Assembly: GCF_000764305.2 (NCBI RefSeq)
Contig: NW_025947190.1
Location: forward strand, 528,997 to 592,996
Source of the DNA: Hyalella azteca
Taxonomy: Eukaryota; Arthropoda; Malacostraca; Amphipoda; Hyalellidae
DNA: 64,000 nucleotides
Direction: 5' to 3'
Each line of letters begins with the position of its first letter. Position 1 is the first letter of the stretch. The notes beneath the pieces were generated by a model. That model saw only the letters and a list, made by a program, of their open reading frames with translations, did not search any database and was not told the DNA's origin. Positions 1 to 11,115 of the stretch are shown one piece after another. A program made the position numbers and the translations under genes.

Positions 1-169
1 GTTTTCGAGAAGAACAGCGATTCCCATGCAAACTGAAAAAAATTGTCTGATAAGAGTAGCTTGGATGTTAAGCGAGCTTTTTTTGTATGTATGATTGACC
101 CATTAGGTAATGTGTATGTAGTCGGCAGCTGTGTCTTGAATACGCACGGGTATAAGGCTTGATTCTTAT

Positions 170-490
170 CTCAGAAATAAATAATTTCCCCACAAATAAT
201 ATAATTACCCTATAAATGATATATTTACATCAATATTGATGTAATTACTTCAGAAACGATATAATCACCTCACAATTGATATAAGTACCTCACAAATGAT
301 ATAATCACCTTACAATTCTTACAATTGACATAATTGCAGTAATAATCATGTAATTAAATCACAACAGTACAATTACCTCCCGATTGACATAAATATTGAA
401 ATAACTATCTCACGAACGATATTATTATGTCAATAATAATACAATTACTTCACGAATGATTTAATTACCTCACAGATGACATATTACCTC
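170..490. repeat. Degenerate 20-bp tandem repeat
   Basis: About 15 imperfect units of the type ACAAATGATATAATTACCTC follow each other at a period near 20 bp. The phase is clearest at 250-320, where consecutive units differ by one or two bases. The units drift strongly toward both ends. No open frame is maintained. It looks like an ageing minisatellite and nothing in it suggests a function. Confidence 0.75.
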
Positions 491-956
491 ACCATTTAAC
501 TCTAATTGTTTGGCGAGCTAACTTTAAAGTCGTTATCTATGCATCACCTTTTAATCTTAATCCGGATGAGTGACTGAAGATAAAAACCTTGAAATATCTT
601 CATAAAAATCAAACCTCCAAAAATTTTGGCAAATCTTTCACCATTTATCTGCCTTTTCCATATGTAGAAAAGATATCATCCGATGATATGGAGAAGGCAG
701 GGATATCATTAAATGGGAGCTTGTTCTGAGGTAAAGAACAATCCGCATTATTAAGTTCGGACGGACACTAAACCAGAGATATATTAGGTCATAAAAAGTG
801 ATACCCAATTGACGTCGCCATATAAGCTCATGATGTTCTCAATGTAACCAGCGCTTGTGATCGCTTGCAGCCTTACGCTCATAAATGCGTTTTTGAGACA
901 CAATGAGACGCGTCGCAAGCACAGAACTGCCATTAAGTCATAACATGACCATTATT
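491..956. other. Intergenic, one hairpin
   Basis: No coding signal is visible. The only structure seen is an inverted repeat: arms at 649-663 (CTGCCTTTTCCATAT) and 686-700 (ATATGGAGAAGGCAG) pair with one mismatch. The loop itself contains a second palindrome, ATATCATC/GATGATAT at 673-680 and 682-689, which overlaps the right arm, so the two pairings compete. Confidence 0.5.
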
Positions 957-1400
957 GCTTCATTGAATCATTACGCATACATTATCTCTGCAATACCGGA
1001 GCATAGTTATACCTTAATTATTTAAAATAAAGGAGCAAGATTGCTTCATTGAATTTTTACACATACATTATATCTGCAATACCGGAGCTCTGTTATACCT
1101 TAATTTTTTAAATAAAAGGGCAAGGTTACTTCATTGAATCATTGCGTATACATTAAGTCTCTGCAATACCGGAGCATAGTAATACCTTAATTATTTAAAA
1201 TAAAAGGACAAGGTTGCTTTATTGAATCATTACGCATAAATTAAGTCTCTTCGTTACCGCCTCATTTGTTATACCGTAATTATGGTAATTATATAACATA
1301 TAAGGGCATGGTGTCTTCATGTCATCATTGTCCGTACATTATATCTGCTATACCGGAACATTACAAAATCTAATACAAATATACGTATAGGCACATAGTT
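957..1400. repeat. 86- to 96-bp minisatellite, about 5 units
   Basis: Units open with TTCATTGAATCATTACG, pass CTGCAATACCGGAGCATAG and end in an AAATAAAAGG(A/G)CAAGG segment. The 'CTGCAATACC' landmark recurs at 988, 1074 and 1161, then in degraded form near 1249 and 1345, giving spacings of 86, 87, 88 and 96. Units 1-3 are well conserved and units 4-5 are diverged and interrupted. It is non-coding in all frames. Confidence 0.85.
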
Positions 1401-1810
1401 TCTATGAACCAATTGTTCGCACATCGTCTCTGATATACATACCTAAGCATTGCTATGCTTTATATATACACATCAGAGGTCAGCGTTACTTCCTATACAT
1501 TATAATAACTATAGTCCACATAGTGGAAAAAAATGTATACAGTAGAATACAATTTATAAAATATTTTTTGTGTAGGCGGAAAATAAGGAAAAAGTTGATA
1601 AAGTAAAAAGATGGTGCGGAATTGGCGCGTCGTCTCTGACGGGTGGACTTGGTATTCTCATTAAGGAAGGATTTATTTATAATAATTCCATGCTGCACTC
1701 TCGTTACATAAATTGATAATAATTGACGCATTTCTCACAAATTGCGTAAAAAACCTCGTAAATTATTCACAGGGAGCCGTAAAGTACAATGTGTGTGCAG
1801 ATAATTTGCG

Positions 1811-1838
1811 CTAAGCGATACGTTCTTGCATCGCTTAG
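1811..1838. repeat. Perfect 9-bp hairpin
   Basis: CTAAGCGAT at 1811-1819 is exactly complementary to ATCGCTTAG at 1830-1838, with a 10-nt loop. No T-tract follows, and no neighbouring gene gives it a role. Confidence 0.6.
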
Positions 1839-3578
1839 TGATAATGATTGGCTACTTAGCAGCAATGTTGGTTCATTACAAGAGGGTGAAGGGACTTAGC
1901 GCCTCGCCTTAGAGATGAGTTTGTGATAAGCTGTCTACTTAATATTCCCTTGCTGGTAAACTTATTTCGGGAATCGTAAAGTGAAAACAACGAATGCATT
2001 GAAAAAATACGCCTGAAGCTGCGTAGATTCCTAGTTTATTAAATTTGATAGCTAGGCGTACAGCATAAAACATTTATTAGATTTGCTCTGAAAAATTAGA
2101 TCCCATAATGTACTAAAATTAATTTTACTAACTAATTATCTGTATTTGAAATGGTTCTTAATGTTATATTCCTGTGAGATTTTACTATACGGTGGCAAAC
2201 TAATCTGCATTCTAAAAATGAGAGGATATAGAGAAATATAAATATAATTTGAGATAAAGTAATGCTACTCTTAAGACTGAAGTAGTTGTCATCTGTGATA
2301 CGGTAAGAGTACTACGGTGGTTTATAGCGCAACTCTTGCTTCTTATCTTCTAATTACATGATGAAACGTTTTTCGCTACCGAAACTTGTTCTGGTAATTA
2401 GAACTTTGTGCAGCAAGAATAAACTTTAACAGAAATGCAGAGGGTTCTGATGAGACAGATTCGACAGTTTAACTGTGCGCGGTATTGGACACGCTCGCGT
2501 AGAGTTATTTGATCTTATCTTTGAAACCATCGATGTTCGATCGTCTCGAACAGCTAAAGCTGGATGCTAGCGAGGCAGTTTTCACATGCACTCATTCAGA
2601 AGGCGCCACCTCATATTCAATGTAAATATTTCTCGTTTAAATTATCAGGTGCTCTGTTTATTAGCATTTGGAGTCGATTTATCCTCAGTTGTGTACACTT
2701 AAGAAGGATTCGATGGTCCTTGTTGAGCAGGATCAGGGAGTGTGAATTTGGCTCCAGCGTCAGTCGTAAATATGAGGTAGTCAGTAGCGTCCTGAGGATA
2801 TTTTTTACCTCAGCTTGTTATTGCTTGGTAAATTACAGCTAAGAAGCTAAAATTGTGCATCATCAGGCGCAGTATCAGGAAGCGTGGCTGATCATTGAGA
2901 TCTTTCGATAAGTGATCAGTAGATAAGATGCATGGAGCCACACCAAATATAACGCTGATTTATGTGTCTGTTTTATCACTGGAGCGTGCGATACCGCGTA
3001 AACATAAACATATCTCAGTCGTATATGTGGTTTTATAGTCCACATTTGAAAACAAAAGACACTCTCATTTGAAAAAAGAGAATCTTTGAATCATTGGTTA
3101 TATTGCTATTCACCTGTCATTCAACAAGCGTACTGACATCGCGTGTAATTTTCAAACTTAGGTGAGCTGCATAGCGATTAGATATAATTTGCAGACGCTT
3201 CCAACCGACCGCTTGCAAGCAGCGCCATGCTCTTAGTCTCATTAAATTTAAATTGCAACGCATAAAAAATTAAATAAATAAACAAATAGAAATCTGCAAC
3301 GAAGAAGCTCTAGCACGTGCCTCTCTTTTGATGCTCAGTCAAGTGGAATATGCACCAACTTGTCCATTTTTGGATCAAGGTTGCGTTCCAAAAAAGCATA
3401 ATACCCATCGCAAGTTCTATGACTGATGTAAATTTGGGTTCAACGCTTACAAGTTTAGACGGAAGTCTAATTAATCTAATTAACGTCAAGCTGATAAATT
3501 TTTGGCATTGCGATGATTTTGAAATAAGTTGCAGTGTGACACGCTTGACTGGCACACGCATTATGGCGCACAGGAGTG

Positions 3579-3607
3579 GCAGTATGCATATACTGTATGC
3601 ATACTGC
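3579..3607. repeat. 12-bp inverted repeat (GCAGTATGCATA)
   Basis: GCAGTATGCATA at 3579-3590 is perfectly complementary to TATGCATACTGC at 3596-3607, with a 5-nt spacer. A further ACTGCAGTATATGC palindrome follows, and the word GCAGTATATGC recurs to about 3640. The cluster could extrude as a cruciform. No coding context. Confidence 0.6.
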
Positions 3608-6600
3608 AGTATATGCCGCATAGAAGTGCAGTATATGCAGTTTTATTGCACTGCTTGCAATTTACTGTTTTTTGTTTTCAATGCTGCCATGACAGCGCAT
3701 TATTTATGAGCAGTTGAACATATTATGAACGTCATACTCATATGATGAATTGTACAGATTACCAACGTCATCACCAACGTCATCAACAACTGGGATAGTT
3801 GGGCAGAAGTTGTAATTTAATACAAGTTTCGTAGAAGAAGAGAAAATATTTTTTATTAACAATTTTCCCAATACTTTTCTCAATTCGGCGAGTCAGACTT
3901 TTGGTAAGATTGGAAATTTCGAATATTACGTTTAGAAGTGACATTTCATTCTAATTTTACGACGTCTTGAATATACAAGATTCATTATCAAGTAAGTGGA
4001 GAGTTTTATAGCACTAGAAATTGAAGTTTGGAAATGGTATAAGTACATTCAAGAGGTATCTTAGAAACAGTTAGAAATCAAAACTTAAAATACAGAAATC
4101 AATCTTATCGTCATGACAAATCTAGTGTTCTGTAAATTGATAGCTTAAAACTAATCCTTAATGACGATAGCCTTTGCCATCGCCAGTCTTGTAGTATCGG
4201 GGCACCGCATGACGATGCTGGTACAGGCCTACAACGTGGCACGAGTGATGGTCTCGTTGTGGGCCTCCCGCATATGTTTCTTTGGTCCTCCAGTTTGCAG
4301 GTGGCATGTGAGTCGCATGCGGCTCAACGCCGTGCTGGTCATACCGATGTAATTTACATTTTGGAGAAGTCTTCAACCTTGTTTCATACGAAAAAATCTT
4401 GTAAATAACATTGGCTTCTTGCAGCGGTTCTGACTTTTTACAAGGATTATTTTTCATGATTAAATTTTTTATTTTCTTGTTTTTATGGTAAATCAAGAGT
4501 TTTATTTAGTCAGTTACTTTTGTGCACCTAATGTTATTTTGCACATTTGAATTGAATACTCGTTCATCTGTCCCATAACCGCATTTCATTTGATAGTAAA
4601 TTCTGGTGATGCTATCTTTTGATGCAGATGTGTCAGTTTGGTTTTGACGTGCTTGACAATGCAAAATTTCGGTATCGATAGTTTTATTAGCATAACCGTT
4701 GTTATCTAAAATTTGCTCGCAAGTGCGGAGTTCAGTTCTTAAGTCACTAGCGTATGTACAGGTGTTGAACTATCGAAGTATGAGGGCGCGTATGGTGCTG
4801 ATTTTACAGCGCTTGGGACATTCGCTTTCTTCATTCAGGACCTTCCCGACATTTGCAGGTTTCCGGTAAACTTTAATTAGTGAGGGACATATTATCATCA
4901 TCTTGCAACAGTAAGATAGAAGTCAGCGTGTGATTTTGTCTATATTCTTAAATGAACTTTGTAACAGAATGTGTAATGGATCAAATGAAAAGGATTAACA
5001 GGTTTCTGTGAAAGCTGGACAATTATGAAAAGTCTCGGAAAATAATTTTTCAGCAAGCGCAAAATGAACGGAAAGATTTGATAGATTATTTTACGTTCAT
5101 CAAGAACAATGATTTCTACTGCCTCTCAGAGATGAAAAGAAACTGAACAAGTAAAAAAACACCGTGTTTCAAGTCCAAAGAAATAGAACCGAAGGGATTA
5201 CTTGGAATTAATTGGTATTATCAGCTCGACAAACGCGATTGTGGACACGACCATGTAATTCAGGAGATAGCGGCTATCACAATGTCTCCTTTAGATAAGT
5301 TGAACAAAAATAAAGCAAGTGTCCACCCTATCAACAAGCTTCCTTGATTGATGAGACTTTAGATAATCAATTACTTTGCTTGATTAACCTTTGCATTACG
5401 AGTAAAGGTTCTATTTGTTCTGTCAACCGTTAGAAGTAAAATAGATTACTGTTTGACAAGACAAGGGTTCACAATAGGTGACCTAAATACCATCAAACTG
5501 GTATAGAGCTTTGCGATCACGAACTCGAGTATTTAGTACATATAAAAATATGTCCTTTTCAATATATATCCTATCATAAATCCTATATATTTAAATTTAT
5601 TAAATTCTCGCATTCCAGAAAATTTCTGTGATAACTTAATCCTTCTGCGGCTGAATTATGTTTATTACTCTGCATTTATGGAATAAAGTTCATAAGAGGT
5701 GCCCAAGAACTTGATCACACAAACTTCCGAGGATTGGGCGAATAATTTTGATCATCTTTTCTAAAATTTAACAGAAAATTTGTAAATTATATCATTCTGG
5801 TTTGACTGGGCATTATAAGGTTCACTGCAATTACTTTTATGGCATGAAGTAACATATTTAATTGTTTTTCATGAGGTTATGAATACATTTTTATGGACAA
5901 ATCCATACAAATTGCAATAAATCATGTTCAATTTTTTTGCATCTGCATTTGAAAAGTGCACTTGGTTGGTGTCGACTGTAAATGTCAAAATATTGACTTT
6001 TCTTAATCAAAACGCGCTGCAGCTTTAGCTGCTTTCCATTTAAAAATTCGTTGAATAACTATGTATATTTGTGAACAAAAGTTATCTCAGGTAAAATCTA
6101 AGGCCTATATGCACATAATGCAAGCGTCTGCTTTAAGTTATACATGAGCTACCCGTGCTTGTTGATACAAAACGAACGTTCCACGAGTTTAACGACCGCC
6201 CGCCCTCTGTGAGCTGCTTACATTTTCAAAGCAAAAAACTGCTTTTATTTACAAAACATACAATCCATTTTATTCGAGCTTATGGAAGCGTGCGATCACA
6301 ATATAATGGACTTTATATATCACGTAGTACACGTTATCGCATGTAATAAATACGGTTTCTGAGTGTTTCCCGAGAAAAATTTTGCATCTTTATGGCATTA
6401 CACGCGTTCATAGGCTCGCAGCCTTGCTCTTTTCCTGCATGTATGCTGGGTGCGACTCATTTCGATTTACTTTTCGAATTTAATCGGATTTTCATCGATT
6501 ATACTAGTATACTTATTCATATTCGTATCGAATATAATAGGGTTGTTTTCATGGTTTCAACATGAAGCATTTTATGGTAATTCACGAGAACGTTTGCTGG

Positions 6601-7486
6601 CCTAAACGCACAATTGTTGCTATAATTTTCAATAGAATAGTTCTGATCATTCTTGGGCTTGTTTGCTCGCATTGAAAAATGCATTCTAACACCGGTCTGT
6701 TATAAATTGAAGAAATGGGAAGTGTATTTTAAGCATGCATTTAGTGTTACATTCAGCGTATATGTATAATATACAGGTAAAATAACCTCTCATTTATGGC
6801 ATATTACCCGTTTTAATTACGGTAACTTTTCAATGCGGCAGTGACTAAACTTTTTCATGCGATCAGGTAAATACGTATCCGCATACTATCCGCATCCACA
6901 AACTGCAGTTATAAACCAAGCTTCATCAACATAACAAGATTAATCAATACAAAACAGGAGCTTTGCCTCGGGAGAAACAACTGCGGCAAAGGCCCATGTG
7001 GAAAACCTCATTCAATAACTATTAACTACCCTTTTTATTGGGTCTCACTGACATTTTCAAGACTCCATAGTTAATTAGAGATCTCTGATTGCATTAAATC
7101 CTCGTTTACACCTGATCGTCCACGATCATTATCATGGTTATATCTACTATATAAGCCGCTGCCTTATTTCCAGCTAATTAAAGCTCTAATTTCTCGCGGC
7201 CGGCGCCTTTGGACGCTGCAATAACTGCACCGTGCAGCATGTGGCTCCTTAACAAGTAATTTGTGTAAACATTTCTCAATGACTGACGACAGCTACGATA
7301 ATTTCATTCAGTTCTTTATTCAAATTACATCCATAGTCTTTGTGTGTAGCGCTTAGAGGATATGGTGAGCTGGCATAATCTTGTTAATTGTAGTGGCACC
7401 ATGCGGCTATAGGTGGCCATCACACTGGCGAGCGGGCGAGAGCGACTCGTTTGACGGACAGGACGGTTTGATGGTCCATATGCTGT

Positions 7487-7660
7487 GATGGCCGATGTGA
7501 TGGTAGAGGTGATGGCCGATGTGATGGTAGAGGTGATGGCCGATGTGATGGCAGAGGTGATGGCCGATGTGATGTCATAGGTGATGGCCGATGTGATGGC
7601 CGATGTTATGGCCCATGTGCTGGTCGTGGTCGATGTAATGGCGATGATGCCTCATGCGAT
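7487..7660. repeat. 24-bp tandem repeat
   Basis: The unit GATGGCCGATGTGATGGTAG plus AGGT repeats about four times almost perfectly from 7487. It then shortens to GATGGCCGATGT-type half units and decays after about 7600. The period is a multiple of three, so long frames stay open, but no start or flanking coding sequence supports a protein. Confidence 0.85.
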
Positions 7661-8244
7661 GATTGATGCTAATTTAATAATAAACTACAAATTTAATTCG
7701 TCAAACACATGCGTTTGTTGTTCAATATGAACAAATGAAATAGTTTAAAATTATTATGCTGCCAAAAGGTGAAAAGGAATGAAATTCTTAATGGAATAAT
7801 TATTATAAAAATAATATCCTTCAAATTCTTAATAGAATAACTATTATAAAATATTGATAATAATTCTTCAATCCTCAGCAGTAATCAAACTCTTTTTAAG
7901 ATCAGATATTCGGTGTTGATTAATCTCAGTCTTGTTGTGAAAAATACTTTAATATAGACTTCTACAATAGGAAGTAAATAAATCATGTGTTTTGGTTTGA
8001 AAGAAAGAGGCAGTCGTAATTTGAATACGAAGCAATGGTCAGTGACAATTGAAGCATATGATGTTTATGCCTTCATAGATGGTTTACTAGGTATGATACA
8101 TAGTTATTTACATACATGATGACCATATACGATCTAAAGTCCTTAAGCATAGTCCAACGCAACTTATAAAGATTCCTCCACAATTCTGAAGATATTTCTG
8201 GTAAGTTAGCAAGTGTCCGGGGCTTGGGTTGAAACCAAGGAATG
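7661..8244. other. Intergenic, AT-rich
   Basis: AT-rich spacer between two tandem arrays. A local duplication of the AAATTCTTAATGGAATAA(C/T)TATTATAAAA type is seen around 7780-7855. No gene is supported. Confidence 0.5.
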
Positions 8245-8700
8245 CAGTCAACTAGCACTGCTTTGGAATTGTGTCAACAAAAGTGAATTATACTAGTCCT
8301 AGGTTGGGCATGTGTCATTTAAGGTGCACTGCACCAGTCCTGCTTTGGCCGTGTTTCAACTAAAGTGCATTATACTAGTCCTAGGTTGGGTATGTGTCGT
8401 TTAAGGTGCAGTCTACTAGTCCTGTTTTGGCCTTGTATCAACTAAAGTGCATTATACTAGTCCTAGGTTGGGCATGTGTCATTTAAGGTGAAGTCAACTC
8501 GTACTGCTTTGGCCTTGTTTCAACTAAAGTGCATTATACTTGTCCTAGGTTGGGCATGCGTTATTTAAGGTGCACTCCACTAGTCCTGTTTTGGCCTTGT
8601 ATCAACTAAAGTGCATAATACTAGTTCTAGGTTCGACTTCTGTTAACCAAGGTGCAGTCTACAAGTCCTGGATTGGACTAGTGTCAACTGGAGGCGTGTT
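8245..8700. repeat. 82-bp higher-order repeat built from two ~41-bp halves
   Basis: The landmark CTAGGTTGGGCATGTGTC begins at 8299, 8381, 8463, 8545 and, degraded, 8627, which is an exact 82-bp spacing throughout. Each 82-bp unit has two related halves, both carrying (A/G)CTAGTCCT. One half continues with AGGTTGGGCATGTGTC and the other with GTTTTGGCCTTGTATCAACT. The strict phase despite point substitutions indicates amplification of a dimer by unequal exchange. No frame is conserved across units. Confidence 0.92.
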
Positions 8701-8976
8701 GTTGTCCGTCTCATTATCTGGCGTTGTGACATTGACATGATAATCAGCGTCGTGTGTGAGTGACATCTTACGACAGCCAATCAATGCAAAAGATAGACAC
8801 TTTATTATTATATAGACTTGAAATAAAAAAAACGACTGGACCAAGTCTGAGTGGATTTGAGGACTTTAAAATGTTTTTTTTTTTGTATTATGAACACAAA
8901 ATAGAGTATGATATGAAATATAATTTTCATATCACGTCATGTGGCGACAATATAAATAACATTTCATGTAGTAACA

Positions 8977-9050
8977 TGGATAAAAAAATAAGGATAAATG
9001 GATGAATAAATAAATAAATGGATAAATAAGGATATGGATAAATATTCAAC
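8977..9050. repeat. GGATAAATAAATAA low-complexity tract
   Basis: Simple-sequence DNA made of (G)GATAAATAAATAA and GGATAA words just right of a poly-T run. No function is inferred. Confidence 0.7.
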
Positions 9051-10934
9051 TTGAGTGGTAGTTCAGTACGGGATTCGACTTGCAATATATTTAACATTTA
9101 TTATTAATAAGTAACATTTATTGTTACACTAAATTAAGATTCCAGCTTCACCGGCTATTAAATGGAAAATCCTCGCTGCTCAAGCATGTGGTATAGATGA
9201 AAATATGAAGGAATAAGCACGCTTGCACGATCGTATTTCTCTGCCTATACAATAAGTGGTGAGGCCGAGCAAGCACTTAGACTGCGGCAGTGCCGGCGGT
9301 GAACAGCATGCCACCCGCAACCATCAAATGAAACTAATTCAACCCCATGAATAGATCTCACGTTATCTCTTAATAGCACATTATTGAGTCTTCAAGTAGT
9401 AACTGAAACAATTTCATTTTATCCGAAGGCTCAGATTCAAAGTAAAGTCTGTCTTGATTCACCTTAATGCCGGTGTAATGCAAAGTACTAAAATATTCAT
9501 AGTGCAATTTATCGGCGGTTGCCAGCGCTACCCTATTTTTAAAAGCTCTGCCATCCCTGTGATTACATCGGAAATTTGCTTATTAGACTGACAGTTCGAA
9601 TGCAGCAATTGCCTCATTTGCATGCATTAGGTAAGGCCTTTACGAAGGCACCGGCGCGGCAATAGCTACTGGCTCCGGTATCGTGTTTCTTAATAAATTT
9701 TTATACACATAATTTGAGCAAATTCCATTTATATCACATTGTTCTTTGTTGCTGTTTGCTTCTGTTCTTGTTATATTTGAGGTTCACTGGTTTAGAACTG
9801 GCTTGTATTTATGTCTATTAACTGCAGAGTTTTTCGGGGGTCTTTGATGTAACGAGTTTTCGGATTTCAGCTTCTGACATCAGGCGGCGTCTGCCCTATA
9901 CATGAAAACAACATCTCATTGATGTAGCACAGATATAGCTGATATATACTAACGAATTGTTAGTACAAATGTTATAAAAAACGATCACTTGAATCATAGG
10001 AACCGAAATGCCGTGATGTTTTATGTCGTGATAGCATGCAGACTGTATTACTGCAGGGGTTGACACGGGGTAATCTCTACAACTCGTCAGCTTATTTACA
10101 TTATAGCTACTGTAAAATTACAGAGATCTGTCCAAGCAAAGTTATTCTTGAAAATGAAGAATATGTGACGAGCTAAAATTTGAATTGAATATCTTTAAAC
10201 ATCTAGAATTTAATGCAGAATATTATCATCCTCACTTTGGATTCAGTTATAAATACTATATTCACAATATATTTACTGGAATTTATTGTCCAGTAAGTTT
10301 ATATAATGGCACATAATTCAGAGGCATCCCGCCCGACTATCACAATTTATTCGCTGCCTAACAGCGATCAGCTTCAGATTTAAATTCGGAGCAAGCAGCG
10401 AGAACCGGCCATCAATCCCGTGCCTGCGTTCGAATAGGACTAAATAATAACTGTTTTTATTTACAAATTTGTCGAAGTACTAGAATGCTATTCTTGCCAC
10501 AGCTGTGAATTATTCTGCCGACAAATGTAACGGATTATAAAGACGCTAACGTATCAAATGACGTAAAAAATTACAGAGACTGCGATACACGATACAAAAT
10601 TGAACACAAAATACACGATACAAAATTGAATACAAAATACACAACTTGTAAAAATGTAATGCGAGAACTTTGCTATCTATGGATGTTATATGAATTTGTA
10701 TCTCAGTTTGCATTCAACATCATCCTTATTATTCGCTCGCAGGAAACTGAATGAGGAAAGTGACAAGCTTAAGAAAATGAATCGAAAATAGCTAATAAGT
10801 TATAGACTTAATTAATATTTAAGAAGAACGTATCAGGAATTATCAGATCGTTCATTTTATTATAAAAGTATTCTTAATTGATCAGCAAATGGAACACTAA
10901 CAATAATAAAAATACTATTGATCGTAGAGAGTTT
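9051..10934. other. Intergenic
   Basis: No gene recognised. A moderately GC-rich block at 9540-9680 contains a perfect POU octamer ATTTGCAT (9616-9623) followed by GCATGCATTAG, which makes it a regulatory-element candidate. A two-unit 26-bp duplication (ACACGATACAAAATTGAA) lies at 10587-10640. Confidence 0.45.
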
Positions 10935-11115
10935 GGGTGAAGGCTGGATGAATGAAGGCTGGATGAGTGAAGGCTGAATGAGTGAATGCTTTATGAGTGA
11001 AGGCTGGATGAGTGAAGGCTGGGTGAGTGATGAAGGCTGGATGAGTGAAGGCTGGATGAGTGAAGGCTGGATGAGTGAAGGCTGGATGAGTGAAGGCTGG
11101 ATGAGTGGATGCCGG
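10935..11115. repeat. 15-bp tandem repeat
   Basis: About 12 copies of GGCTGGATGAGTGAA lie head to tail, with one 3-bp insertion near 11030. Because 15 is a multiple of three, minus-strand frames stay open and would encode pentapeptide repeats (THPAF in one frame, QPSLI in another). Two overlapping repeat frames with no conserved flank are what a non-coding minisatellite would produce, so I do not call a protein. Confidence 0.92.

Larger units (their letters stand above)
1401..7486. other. Intergenic desert
   Basis: About 6 kb without a recognisable gene. The open frames (up to 119 codons, at 3350-3709) have low-complexity or compositionally random translations, and many lack an ATG start. 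Small structures seen are a perfect 9-bp hairpin at 1811-1838 and a 12-bp palindrome at 3579-3607. The block 6960-7260 is richer in GC and contains several TAATTA-type homeodomain cores and a TTTATTGGG, so it could be a regulatory element, but this cannot be shown from one sequence. Confidence 0.5.
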
